A stretch of DNA of 64,000 nucleotides from Candidatus Woesearchaeota archaeon CG10_big_fil_rev_8_21_14_0_10_45_16 (lineage in GTDB: Archaea > Nanobdellota > Nanobdellia > Woesearchaeales > GW2011-AR9), in contig PCXY01000003.1 in the NCBI GenBank assembly GCA_002762785.1, positions 134,463 to 198,462 on the forward strand. Reading direction: 5' to 3'. Numbering within the stretch: the first letter of the stretch is position 1; each line of letters starts with the position of its first letter. Under the pieces are notes generated by a model, which was given only the letters and a program-made list of their open reading frames with translations, searched no databases and was not told the DNA's origin. Both the position numbers and the translations under genes were made by a program. Positions 1-7,498 of the stretch are shown in pieces.

Positions 1-45
1 TAGCTGGGAAAATATGGCGGCAAAGAACTGTTGGGTAGACATAAC

Positions 46-615
46 ATGAAAAAGAGAAGCAATCCTTTGTCAAGGAAAATGAGACCAGTGTCTAAAAAAA
101 AAGGACAGTTGTCTAAGATATTTGGACAAAAAATACGTGAGTATTATTATGAACACCCCGCAGATGCTATGACCGTCCGTGCTTTAGCGTTAAAATTGAA
201 ATTAAATAGGTCTACAGTGCAATATCATCTCCAACAATTGAGGAAAGAAGGGTTTATTGACAAAAATAACCTCTGGGTTGATTCCTGGTCAAATAAATTG
301 CAAAAATCACACTATTTTACCCTCAAAATTGCGTCTAGCGGCTTGGTTCAGTATCTAGAATCAGAGCTGGGGGTGAGCGCCATCATTCTTTTCGGCAGTT
401 TCAGTAAGGGAGATTCAGTAAAAGAGAGCGATATTGACTTATTTGTAGAATGTGCCAGACAGAAACAGCTTGAACTCCAGAAGTTTGAGCGACTATTGGG
501 CCATAAGATTGAGTTGTTTACAAAAGCCAGAATTTACCAATTGCCAAAACCATTGCTGAATAATGTTGTTAATGGAATTAAATTGAAGGGGTATTTTACA
601 TTAAACAATGAATGA
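46..615 (+). CDS. HTH-nucleotidyltransferase (MNT) antitoxin-type protein, cassette 1
   Basis: Residues about 25-75 form a winged helix-turn-helix (TVRALALKLKLNRSTVQYHL). This is followed by a minimal nucleotidyltransferase domain with LFGSFSKGDSVKESDID, a complete GS-x10-DxD catalytic motif. MNT proteins of this size usually pair with a HEPN partner and, in MntA/HepT systems, AMPylate the toxin. The next gene overlaps by 8 nt and is HEPN-like. The HTH suggests that the protein also autoregulates (inference). I chose ATG 46 over an in-frame TTG at 31. The 5' leader (GGTAGACATAACATG) resembles the leader of the MNT gene at 1919, so both cassettes may share an upstream junction that lies partly outside the window. 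Confidence 0.8.
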   Translation: MKKRSNPLSRKMRPVSKKKGQLSKIFGQKIREYYYEHPADAMTVRALALKLKLNRSTVQYHLQQLRKEGFIDKNNLWVDSWSNKLQKSHYFTLKIASSGLVQYLESELGVSAIILFGSFSKGDSVKESDIDLFVECARQKQLELQKFERLLGHKIELFTKARIYQLPKPLLNNVVNGIKLKGYFTLNNE

Positions 616-1030
616 TCTAATGCCTTGGAAAGAATGCGAACAGAAATTCATCCGTAAAGTCACTGTAGATTTGGTAAAAGTGAGTTCTATCAAGGAGATG
701 GCTTTTAAACGGTGGGAGTTTATCAAGTCAGTTACGACAACTGAGAAAAATGTAAGTTTCGTTTTTGAGGGCTATTATGAAGTTATTAAAGAGCTCCTGG
801 TTGCGTTGTTGTTACAATCAGGCTTCCGTTCTCAAAACCACCAGTGTCTTATCACGTTTTTGAGTAAAGAACATGGTTATGACGCAGAAGTAAATATTAT
901 AAAGCAGATGAACTTCCTCAGGAATAGGTTAAACTATTATGGTGAAGCTGTGGAATTGGCGTATTTCCAGGAAAACTATAAAAGCTTTGAGAAAATCATT
1001 ACATTGGTGCGCAGTTTGCTGAAAAAATGA
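608..1030 (+). CDS. HEPN-like partner protein, cassette 1
   Basis: All-helical 140-residue protein that overlaps the preceding nucleotidyltransferase gene by 8 nt, the usual MNT-HEPN arrangement. Near residue 107 it carries RNRLNYYG, which lines up with the HEPN RNase motif RX4-6H but has Tyr where the His should be. It is therefore either a different HEPN subfamily or catalytically altered. The central helix (GYYEVIKELLVALLLQSGF) fits the HEPN core. The stop codon overlaps the ATG of the orphan signal-peptide fragment at 1027 as ATGA. HEPN assignment is by motif and context only. Confidence 0.65.
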   Translation: MNDLMPWKECEQKFIRKVTVDLVKVSSIKEMAFKRWEFIKSVTTTEKNVSFVFEGYYEVIKELLVALLLQSGFRSQNHQCLITFLSKEHGYDAEVNIIKQMNFLRNRLNYYGEAVELAYFQENYKSFEKIITLVRSLLKK

Positions 1031-1134
1031 AAAAAGCGGTGATGTTGGCATTGGTGTTTTTGGTGCTTCGCAGTATGCTGGTTGCTGCTCAGGAAGAAGC
1101 TCCTGCTGATTATTGCTGGGGGGAAGTCAGATGA
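1027..1134 (+). pseudogene. Orphan 5' head (signal peptide) of the large secreted protein gene, copy A
   Basis: A 35-codon frame that begins with the same 18 nt as the secreted protein gene at 2801 (encoding MKKAVM). It continues as a signal peptide and then QEEAPADYCWGEV, matching QEEEADPCSGFWGTV of the full gene at lower identity. It stops at TGA 1132-1134, which overlaps the ATG of the next HEPN gene. Both ends are ATGA overlaps, so the fragment sits in an unbroken translational chain. I read it as the remnant of a paralogue whose body was replaced by a HEPN-MNT cassette. A functional leader peptide is possible but less likely. Confidence 0.7.
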
Positions 1135-1502
1135 AAGCAGATGTTGAGGTCTGGCTCAAACAAGCCAATAGGGATTATAAAAGCGCGACGAATAGTCTTA
1201 AATCCAATGATTATTATGTTGCCTGTTTATTATCACAACAGGCAGTAGAGAAAGCGTTAAAATTCTTACATCTTTTAAAAGGAAAAGAGTTATTAAGGAT
1301 TCATGATTTAGTTAAATTAGCAAGGGAAATAAACGCGCCGGATGACCTGATCGAAAAATGCGCAAAAATAAACCCCGTGTATGTAGAGGTCAGATATCCG
1401 GAAGGATCTGAAATGCCGGCAGAGAAAGTGAATAAGAAAGAAGCACAAGAAATATTGGAATTGTCTAGGGAAATTTTAAGATGGGTAAAAAAGCAAATCT
1501 AG
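1131..1502 (+). CDS. HEPN domain protein (PF05168 type), cassette 2
   Basis: A 123-residue protein with the classical HEPN signature LLSQQAVEKALKFLHL at about residues 33-48 and the late VEVRYPEG motif. Members of this HEPN class bind the neighbouring MNT protein and lack the RX4-6H RNase site. Here HEPN precedes MNT, the reverse of cassettes 1 and 3, and overlaps it by 22 nt. ATG 1131 overlaps the stop of the orphan head in front. A longer TTG start at 1113 would run inside that head and is not favoured. Confidence 0.85.
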   Translation: MKADVEVWLKQANRDYKSATNSLKSNDYYVACLLSQQAVEKALKFLHLLKGKELLRIHDLVKLAREINAPDDLIEKCAKINPVYVEVRYPEGSEMPAEKVNKKEAQEILELSREILRWVKKQI

Positions 1503-1795
1503 TCAAGGAACTAAGAAAGTTTATGAAAGAGGTTAACCTATCTGTAGATCAGGTTTATTTGTTTGGCTCCCAAGCTACAGGAAAAGCGGGAAAGGGAAGC
1601 GACGTGGATCTGTTATTAGTCTCGAAAAGTTTTGCTGGAAAAAGAAAGCTGAAACGGGCGCCGCCATTCTACCTGAAATGGAATTTAGATTATCCTGTTG
1701 ATTTTATCTGTCTTACTCCTGAAGAATTCCGTCAAAGGAAGAAAGAAACCGGTGTTGTCCAAGAAGCTGTTAAAAAAGGGATAAAAATTGTCTAA
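1481..1795 (+). CDS. Minimal nucleotidyltransferase (MNT), cassette 2
   Basis: A 104-residue pol-beta-like minimal nucleotidyltransferase with VYLFGSQATGKAGKGSDVD, an intact GS-x10-DxD motif, and a third acidic strand at VDFICL. It has no HTH. It overlaps the HEPN gene upstream and ends one base before the ATG of the next orphan head at 1797. It likely forms a complex with the HEPN protein, and AMP transfer to a partner is the expected chemistry for the family. Confidence 0.85.
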   Translation: MGKKANLVKELRKFMKEVNLSVDQVYLFGSQATGKAGKGSDVDLLLVSKSFAGKRKLKRAPPFYLKWNLDYPVDFICLTPEEFRQRKKETGVVQEAVKKGIKIV

Positions 1796-1796
1796 A

Positions 1797-1922
1797 ATGA
1801 AAAAAGCGGTGATGATGGCATTGGTGTTTTTAGTAGTTCTATCTATGCCTGTTACGGCTCAGTTAGGTCAGACTCAAATCAAAAGAATTAAAAATAACAA
1901 TTGTTTGGTAGATATACTATGA
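1797..1922 (+). pseudogene. Orphan 5' head of the secreted protein gene, copy B
   Basis: A 41-codon frame starting with the same 18 nt as copy A and the full gene (MKKAVM). It encodes a signal peptide ending VTAQ, followed by an unrelated 20-residue tail. The stop TGA at 1920-1922 overlaps the ATG of the following nucleotidyltransferase gene. Homology to the complete gene ends soon after the predicted signal-peptidase site, earlier than in copy A, so the breakpoints differ between copies. It is probably a decayed gene start left by cassette insertion. Confidence 0.68.
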
Positions 1923-2326
1923 AAAACCATCTGTTACAATTTATAGATCTATGTAAGAAAGAATTTGGCCGGAAATTAATTTCTGTGATCCTCTTTGGAA
2001 GCCGTGCAAAAGGCCAGTATCATGATCTGAGCGATTTTGATTTTTATATTGTTGTCAAAGAGGAAAATGAACAAAAAAAGTGGAATCTTCTAAAACAATT
2101 TCCATTTAGTTGCGATATCATCATGAGGAAAGAGGAAAATATTGGATACTATCTCAAAAACCTTAGCGCCATCGATCTAGAAGTAATTAATACGGGCAGA
2201 TCCATATATGGAAAAGATATTATCGCTAAATACAAGCCCCTCTTGAGAGATATAACTAAAGAGCATCATCTGGTGAATCGGGAGCATTTAGGAAAGGGGG
2301 TATGGGAAATTGGATTTGCAGGCTAA
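1919..2326 (+). CDS. Minimal nucleotidyltransferase (MNT), cassette 3
   Basis: A 135-residue nucleotidyltransferase with ILFGSRAKGQYHDLSDFD, a full GS-x10-DxD motif, and a third acidic position in SCDIIM. No HTH is seen. ATG 1919 was chosen because it forms an ATGA overlap with the preceding fragment; an in-frame TTG at 1901 lies inside the fragment. The gene overlaps the following HEPN gene by 17 nt. Family, order and spacing match an MNT-HEPN toxin-antitoxin pair. Confidence 0.83.
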   Translation: MKNHLLQFIDLCKKEFGRKLISVILFGSRAKGQYHDLSDFDFYIVVKEENEQKKWNLLKQFPFSCDIIMRKEENIGYYLKNLSAIDLEVINTGRSIYGKDIIAKYKPLLRDITKEHHLVNREHLGKGVWEIGFAG

Positions 2327-2804
2327 GAGAGCCTTAGCCCGGCTTATCGAGGCAGCTGAGGATTTAAAAACAGCAAAGCTATTGTCAGGCAAGCTTCAAA
2401 GTAGGTCCCTGTTTCATTCCCAGCAGTGTGTAGAGAAAGCTTTTAAAGCGGTCTTGAGTAAGGTGATTATCGGTGAAATTAAGTCACATACCGTTATTAA
2501 ATTGATTGAGTTGAAATCACTTCCGGTACTTTCAAAAGAGTTGCAAAAAGAGTTTGTGGCATTGAAAGAAGATGCTTTTTGGGCGGAGCGACGCTGGATT
2601 GATACTCGCTATGAAGAATTGAAACCCGGAGAGAAGATTGAGGTCCCCACATATAAGTTTACAGCAACCGATGCCAAAAGGGGCATAAAAGCGGCGGAGA
2701 AGACGTTATCTTGGTCGATTAGATGCGTTCATGCTCTGTTTGGTGTGGATGTGCCTGAGGATTATAAAATCTTAAAAAATTTTGCCAAAAAATATTTACA
2801 ATGA
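2310..2804 (+). CDS. HEPN domain protein, cassette 3
   Basis: A 164-residue HEPN protein with SLFHSQQCVEKAFKAVL at about residues 33-49 and RWIDTRYEELKPGE in the third-helix region, typical of the PF05168 class without an RX4-6H RNase site. It probably starts at TTG 2310, preceded by a purine-rich GGAAAGGGGG site about 9 nt away; no in-frame ATG exists near it. Its last codon overlaps the ATG of the large secreted protein (ATGA), so the toxin-antitoxin pair and the secreted protein are likely co-translated. Confidence 0.82.
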   Translation: MDLQAKRALARLIEAAEDLKTAKLLSGKLQSRSLFHSQQCVEKAFKAVLSKVIIGEIKSHTVIKLIELKSLPVLSKELQKEFVALKEDAFWAERRWIDTRYEELKPGEKIEVPTYKFTATDAKRGIKAAEKTLSWSIRCVHALFGVDVPEDYKILKNFAKKYLQ

Positions 2805-5497
2805 AAAAAGCGGTGATGTTGGTGTTGGTGTTTTTCGTACTTTTTAGTTCAGTCCTTGCTCAGGAAGAGGAAGCTGATCCTTGTTCTGGCTTCTGGGGAA
2901 CGGTGAAGTGTGTATTGTTCGGCGATCCTAACCGGCAGGCTTTAGTTGGTGAAGCTGCAGCGGTTTCGCAAGAGACTGATGCAAATGGTTATACTTATTT
3001 TGAATACGATGATCCTAATGATGGTCAAAGATCAGAGACAGTTAGGAGAAAAGGTAATGAGGTTCAAGTTTTAACAGCAGGAGAATGGAAGCTAGCTGAT
3101 GAGGCTGTTAGTAGGATAATCACTACTCCAGCGATGTATGCTGCTGCGCTTAAAGAGAATTATCTCGTTCTTCAAACTATAGCTCAAGTGGAAACTTCTT
3201 CTGGTTTGACAATACCTAAAGCAGGTAGTACAGTAACTCCAGAACCTGCGACTGCACCAGCGGCAGCACCGGCTCAAGCAGAAGCTAAACAGTTGTCAGA
3301 GAAACAGAAAGAAAGACTTCCTGCTGAATTAAAAAATAATCCTGATCTTTTAAATCATAAACAAGTTTCTTATTTGGATGGTTTTATTCAACTAGATTCA
3401 AATGGTAAACTTGTGGTTACTGATAGTCTTGGGAATGTAGTGGGAGTTATAAATACTGACGGTACTGATCTCGCCGTAAGTGATTATACGCCTCCAGCAG
3501 AAGGAACAACTCTTCCACCAGCAGCTGCACCCACACCTGTTCCTCCGCCACCTGCTTCACAACCTCTTCTTGATCAGAATAAAGAAGAGGATGTCAAAAA
3601 ATTTCAAGAAGTTTGGATTAGAGTACACTGTCCTGAGAGAAGATGTCCTGCAGGTACTGAATGTATTGGTACATTAGCTAAAAGTATCTGTTCAGCAGAT
3701 GGAGCATTTGGTACTAAGACAAAAGCCGCTTGGGATGATTATTATCTGAATCTTCCTGCTACTCAATCTGCAGCTGATGATGTTGCAGCAGCGCAAAAGC
3801 AAGTTGATGATTCAAGAATGTTCACTTCTTTTGATTCCAAAACAAACAGTGATAAGGCATTTGAGTTAGACGCTGGGGGAAATGGTGCTGTTATTAGATC
3901 TAATTCGGGGGCTATTGTTAGAACTTTTACTCGTGATACTGATACTGGAAAATGGTTTGAAACTACTAATGGGGAAAGGAATGAAGTAATTGGTGACCTA
4001 AAAGATATATTCGATGCTCAATCTAAAAAAGTAAAAGAAGCGCAAAAAAACCTCGAGTTGGTTCGAAGAATAAATAATCTTCAATCTGCTTCTTCTCCTA
4101 ATTTACAAAGTTACAAAACTCCCGCCAACGAGCGTTACACTAGCTCAATTAATGATTTTTTCTCTGACAAAACAGATTTGAATGCCGTCACAGATGAACA
4201 GATCCAGCAATATGTTGACATTCAAGGGTTATCAAAAGATGAGTCAGCTCAACTTAAGAGCGATCTTCAAGACCAATTAGGATTAAGGAGGAAGGGGGTA
4301 CTTCAGGAAGATATCGACACAAGACTTGAATACTATCAGGCGCGAAGAACCAGGGATGATCTTAAACAACAACAACAAGAGAAAGTTAAAGCAGCTCGTG
4401 CATTAAATCAACTTGCTAATCAGAACTTAGAAACGGCTGATAAGTTCCTTGATGATTTTCAGAAGTCTCATCTTAATCTTGATGTAAGAGGTCTCAAATC
4501 TGCTCAGGTAGAGAAATTGCAAGAGCTTAATAATGATGAAAAAGCGGCTCTCAAACAAAATCTTGAACTAAGAGAATCTGCTTTAGCGCAAAGAGCATCA
4601 GCGCAAGAATCACTTAACGCTATTAACAAAGAGTTAGATGCTGCAGAAAAAAAAGCAGAAGAATTACGACGTGAAAGCGTGGAAAGGACGCCATTGACTA
4701 CAACTCAACGCATATCCAACTTCTTAGGTGCATTCGGTCAGTTTGGAGCATTGAGCAATGCTCTTCACATAAGTGATAATAAAGATGCTGATGCGGTCGA
4801 CAAGTGGTTTGCAGGAACAGTATTATCTACTGGATATTGGGAATCGGCTGTTTGTAATGCTGATCCACAAGATTTAGCAGATTCCGGTGCTGCTTTTATC
4901 GTAACACCTTCGGGAACAGAACAGCCTGTGGCTAGCGCCAATGGCGAACGCATCGGCGGCAGAGTGCCTTTGTTATGCACACTCTTAGAGGATCCAGCTG
5001 CTGAAGAGGAACCAGAACCTGCTTGTCCTGGTGAACTGGAATGCCGTGACGACGGTTTCTGCTATGAAGAAGGGAAAGATGTTCCTGCAGAAGGGTTCCT
5101 CTATAGGTTTAGTTGGGGAGTTACTGCTCCAGCAGATGAGCAGATCACTCCTTATCTAGATGAAGATGGCTATGCTATTGAGTTTAATATTGAAGTAGAT
5201 GGTTTCCAGCTTTACGATTTGAATGTAGAACTAAAGAACGGTCAATCTGATAAAGACCTTTGGGCAGAATATGTCTTTGGGGATGATTTAGCTAACAGAG
5301 AAATCTGTATCGTCTGGGAACGAGCGCCTCAAACTTATGGTGAATTGTTTACTGGTCAAACTGATTTACCTGACGTCTGCAACACCATCGTCATCTCGGA
5401 AGAAGGTACTCCAGAGAAGCCAAAACGGCAGAGAAGAGACTTCCGATCTACAGTATCCAGCGGCGAGGTTACCAGAAGAAGCCTGTCATCAAGGTAG
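2801..5497 (+). CDS. Large secreted coiled-coil protein with peptidoglycan-binding-like segment
   Basis: An 898-residue exported protein. The signal peptide (residues 1-20) ends SSVLA-Q. An Ala/Pro-rich linker follows at about 145-165 and again at 230-255. At about 265-315 a segment ending DGAFGTKTKAAWDDYY resembles the end of the PG_binding_1 fold (DGxFGxxTxxA). Residues about 400-630 are charged, Gln/Lys-rich and probably coiled coil. A Cys-rich patch PACPGELECRDDGFCYEEG lies near residue 740, and the protein ends in a basic tail, TRRSLSSR. The 5' end exists as two orphan copies upstream and the 3' end as one copy at 6707. Function is unknown; a cell-surface or adhesion role is inference. 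Confidence 0.8.
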   Translation: MKKAVMLVLVFFVLFSSVLAQEEEADPCSGFWGTVKCVLFGDPNRQALVGEAAAVSQETDANGYTYFEYDDPNDGQRSETVRRKGNEVQVLTAGEWKLADEAVSRIITTPAMYAAALKENYLVLQTIAQVETSSGLTIPKAGSTVTPEPATAPAAAPAQAEAKQLSEKQKERLPAELKNNPDLLNHKQVSYLDGFIQLDSNGKLVVTDSLGNVVGVINTDGTDLAVSDYTPPAEGTTLPPAAAPTPVPPPPASQPLLDQNKEEDVKKFQEVWIRVHCPERRCPAGTECIGTLAKSICSADGAFGTKTKAAWDDYYLNLPATQSAADDVAAAQKQVDDSRMFTSFDSKTNSDKAFELDAGGNGAVIRSNSGAIVRTFTRDTDTGKWFETTNGERNEVIGDLKDIFDAQSKKVKEAQKNLELVRRINNLQSASSPNLQSYKTPANERYTSSINDFFSDKTDLNAVTDEQIQQYVDIQGLSKDESAQLKSDLQDQLGLRRKGVLQEDIDTRLEYYQARRTRDDLKQQQQEKVKAARALNQLANQNLETADKFLDDFQKSHLNLDVRGLKSAQVEKLQELNNDEKAALKQNLELRESALAQRASAQESLNAINKELDAAEKKAEELRRESVERTPLTTTQRISNFLGAFGQFGALSNALHISDNKDADAVDKWFAGTVLSTGYWESAVCNADPQDLADSGAAFIVTPSGTEQPVASANGERIGGRVPLLCTLLEDPAAEEEPEPACPGELECRDDGFCYEEGKDVPAEGFLYRFSWGVTAPADEQITPYLDEDGYAIEFNIEVDGFQLYDLNVELKNGQSDKDLWAEYVFGDDLANREICIVWERAPQTYGELFTGQTDLPDVCNTIVISEEGTPEKPKRQRRDFRSTVSSGEVTRRSLSSR
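5438..5497 (+). repeat. 3'-end module of the secreted gene, intact copy
   Basis: The last 19 codons plus stop (DFRSTVSSGEVTRRSLSSR) recur at 6707-6766 with 49 of 60 nt identical by hand alignment. Most differences are at third codon positions, so the peptide was under selection in both copies before one was orphaned. Confidence 0.8.
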
Positions 5498-5546
5498 GTT
5501 CATTAATCGTAAGATTTATATACCTGTGTATGTTTTAAAAATACAC

Positions 5547-6149
5547 ATGGCTGTTAAAAGAATACAATTCACCAAAATTGAACTTCAGATAGTTACATAC
5601 CTGTTTAAGCATTATAAAGACAAATATAACGCTCGGCAATTAGCTAAATTCTTAAAGATAAACCATGCCCATGCTAATAAATTATGTCATCTTTTGGTAG
5701 ACAAACATCTATTAACTCAACAAGAGCTTGGCAATTCTATCTTTTTCTCTTATAATTATGAATACCCCTTGGCGATTAAATTTATGGAATATACATTGAG
5801 TTTGGAAGACTTTCCTTCATGGTTAAAAATTGTATCTTATAACCTCAATAAATTTAAAGACTGCATTGGTCTTGGTTTGATTTTTGGCTCGTCCATAAAA
5901 TCTAGAGATTTTAATGATATAGATATTTTACTTATGTATGATCCGGAAAAATCAAAAGAAATTAAAAAAATAAAAGATGAAATAAGAAAATCTGAATTAG
6001 TTGAAAAACCGATTAGATATGTAGACATAACCGAAGCGGATATTTTGTTAAATAAAAAAGACAAAATATTTTATAATATATTCTCTGAAAATCTGGTCTT
6101 CCATAATCCTGAAAAATATGTGGAGGTTATCCAAAAATCCCGTACCTAA
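5547..6149 (+). CDS. HTH-nucleotidyltransferase (MNT), cassette 4
   Basis: A 200-residue protein. Residues about 5-70 form a winged HTH (YNARQLAKFLKINHAHANKLC). The nucleotidyltransferase domain contains LIFGSSIKSRDFNDID, a shortened GS-x8-DxD motif, plus an acidic third strand (RYVDITE). The start at ATG 5547 is supported by a TATA-like ATTTATATA at about 5514-5522, roughly 30 nt upstream; longer readings run back into the secreted protein gene in another frame. It is followed directly by a HEPN-like frame. The shortened active-site loop may alter activity. Confidence 0.8.
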   Translation: MAVKRIQFTKIELQIVTYLFKHYKDKYNARQLAKFLKINHAHANKLCHLLVDKHLLTQQELGNSIFFSYNYEYPLAIKFMEYTLSLEDFPSWLKIVSYNLNKFKDCIGLGLIFGSSIKSRDFNDIDILLMYDPEKSKEIKKIKDEIRKSELVEKPIRYVDITEADILLNKKDKIFYNIFSENLVFHNPEKYVEVIQKSRT

Positions 6150-6214
6150 ATAATCATCTGAAATGGTGTCTGAAAGACTCCCAAAGGCTGGTAAAAACAA
6201 AGCCAGACCTGGAT

Positions 6215-6616
6215 TTGGCTCAAAAGCACATCCAGAAATCAGAGTACAATTACGATGTACTGCAAAATCTTGAAAAACTAAAAATATATGATTGGGCATT
6301 CAACGTAGGTTTTTATGCGATTTATCATTGCTTTTTAGCAATCCTTGCCAAAAGCGGTTATGGATCACGAAATCAAGCTTGTATTATAACTGTTCTTCTC
6401 ACGTTGATAGATGAAAAGAAACTTGACTTTGATAAAGACTTGGTCGCTCAATTTGATACTCTTGATGCTGAAAAGAGTATTGCTAGTTCAACAGTAAGAA
6501 AAAACAGAGAAATTTCCACCTATGGCGTTGAAACAAGCATTGATCTGCAACATATTCAGAGAATCAAAGAATTGGTATTAAAAGTGCAAAGAGAAACAAT
6601 AAAAATACTGCAATAA
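6215..6616 (+). CDS. HEPN-like protein, cassette 4 (start codon missing or non-canonical)
   Basis: An all-helical protein with RKNREISTYG near its end, similar to the degenerate HEPN motif of cassette 1 (R...YG without His). The reading frame stays open and looks coding upstream of the TTG at 6215 (YLNNHLKWCLKDSQRL, from about 6143), back to a stop at 6110-6112. No ATG, GTG or TTG lies between that stop and 6215. The true start is therefore a rare codon (ATA, ATC or CTG), a loss of start by mutation, or the internal TTG. Pairing with the MNT gene just upstream supports the family. Confidence 0.6.
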   Translation: MAQKHIQKSEYNYDVLQNLEKLKIYDWAFNVGFYAIYHCFLAILAKSGYGSRNQACIITVLLTLIDEKKLDFDKDLVAQFDTLDAEKSIASSTVRKNREISTYGVETSIDLQHIQRIKELVLKVQRETIKILQ

Positions 6617-6706
6617 TCTAAACATGATATTTAGAGGCGGCAAAGAGTGGATTAAACATGGAAAAATCAAAGAGTTCAAAAGATTTGAAGGATAACAAAA
6701 ATAAAA

Positions 6707-6766
6707 GATTTTAGGGCCACCGTAGCCAGCGGTGAGGGTACCAGAAGAAGCCTGTCGTCAAGGTAG
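6707..6766 (+). pseudogene. Orphan 3' tail of the secreted protein gene
   Basis: Encodes DFRATVASGEGTRRSLSSR followed by TAG, matching the last 19 codons and stop of the 898-residue protein gene. No body of that gene precedes it; upstream is HEPN cassette 4. Together with the intact tail at 5438 it brackets MNT-HEPN cassette 4 as a direct repeat about 1.27 kb apart. At 49/60 nt identity it is an old or paralogous copy, not a recent duplication. Confidence 0.75.
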
Positions 6767-6867
6767 ATGATAAGTATTCGATTTACTTGCTTCATTGAGG
6801 ATCAAAATAAAGTAAATGTTTCTTTAGCAAAAACTACTCAACTGGCAGTGATTAAATAGTTCGCATC

Positions 6868-6985
6868 GTTATTGAGCAAAATAACGATTTTTGCTCATTG
6901 TGATTGAGAATATACGCTGGAAAATTAGATTGTATACCGAAAGACATCAATAATCAAACTTATCTGTTATGCCCAGTATGTATTA
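6868..6985 (+). repeat. 118-nt structured direct repeat, copy 1
   Basis: Starts with an imperfect hairpin (TGAGCAAAAT-AACG-ATTTTTGCTCA) and continues through GTGATTGAGAA, CGCTGGAAAATTAGATT and GAAAGACATCAATAATC, all repeated at 8165-8283. Estimated identity is about 80-85 percent with one single-base indel. The two copies lie in the same orientation on either side of the HepT/MntA cassette at 7067-7866. Confidence 0.7.
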
Positions 6986-7066
6986 AGCTAAGCGCGTGGG
7001 CGCCGCCAATTTTCTCCAAAGCCGCTGAAAAAGAAAGAACCCATATATAGAAGATCAGAGTCTGGT

Positions 7067-7498
7067 CTATAGTTGCTGCGAAGCGAGGCAGGCTTTTATC
7101 TCTTTTTCAAACTGAGAAAAATCATCTATCTCTTCGGTGAGAAATTGATAAGATAGCGCATCATCAATTTCACCATACTTATGAACAAGGATGTTGCGGA
7201 AGCCTTTCATCTGGCGGATCTTCTCTGCAGTTTCCTGGCTTAGGATCTTCTTTTTCTCTATCGTATCAATAAGATCATCTTCACTCTGGGGCAAACCTAA
7301 TTTGTTCGAAGAAACAACTATGGAGATTATAGAGATTACCGCTTCGATAGCAGATTCTACTGTTTTCTCACAGGCTCTTCTGATAGTAAGGTCGCGCAAG
7401 TATTCCCGTTCCTTTTCCGGAAGAATATCTTCTAGTTCCCCTAAATACCTATTCATCTCTTCCAATTTACTGAGGATTTTCTTCTTGGCGTCCATCAT
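7067..7498 (-). CDS. hepT: HepT-type HEPN ribonuclease toxin, cassette 5
   Basis: A 143-residue DUF86/HepT protein. FRNILVHKYG near residue 103 matches the catalytic RX4HXY motif (R-NILV-H-K-Y) of HEPN RNases, and the Tyr is the residue AMPylated by MntA in characterised type VII systems. It overlaps the mntA stop by 4 nt and is transcribed after it. The pair is opposite in orientation to the other cassettes. Expected role: RNase toxin neutralised by MntA. Confidence 0.88.
   Translation of the reverse strand: MMDAKKKILSKLEEMNRYLGELEDILPEKEREYLRDLTIRRACEKTVESAIEAVISIISIVVSSNKLGLPQSEDDLIDTIEKKKILSQETAEKIRQMKGFRNILVHKYGEIDDALSYQFLTEEIDDFSQFEKEIKACLASQQL

Larger units (their letters stand above)
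6617..7066. other. Region without a confident gene: orphan tail and first structured repeat
   Basis: Holds a 23-codon frame at 6624-6695 (MIFRGGKEWIKHGKIKEFKR...) whose GGCGGCAAAGA 11-mer also occurs at 16-26 upstream of cassette 1, the orphan gene tail at 6707-6766, and the first copy of a repeated element at 6868-6985. No longer open frame is supported. Confidence 0.6.

Noticed and set aside
1113-1130. TTG start upstream of the cassette 2 HEPN gene
   Set aside because: ATG 1131 gives the ATGA overlap pattern shared by the neighbouring genes.
5337-5546. Longer start for the cassette 4 nucleotidyltransferase
   Set aside because: It would overlap the end of the secreted gene in another frame and cross the TATA box at about 5514.
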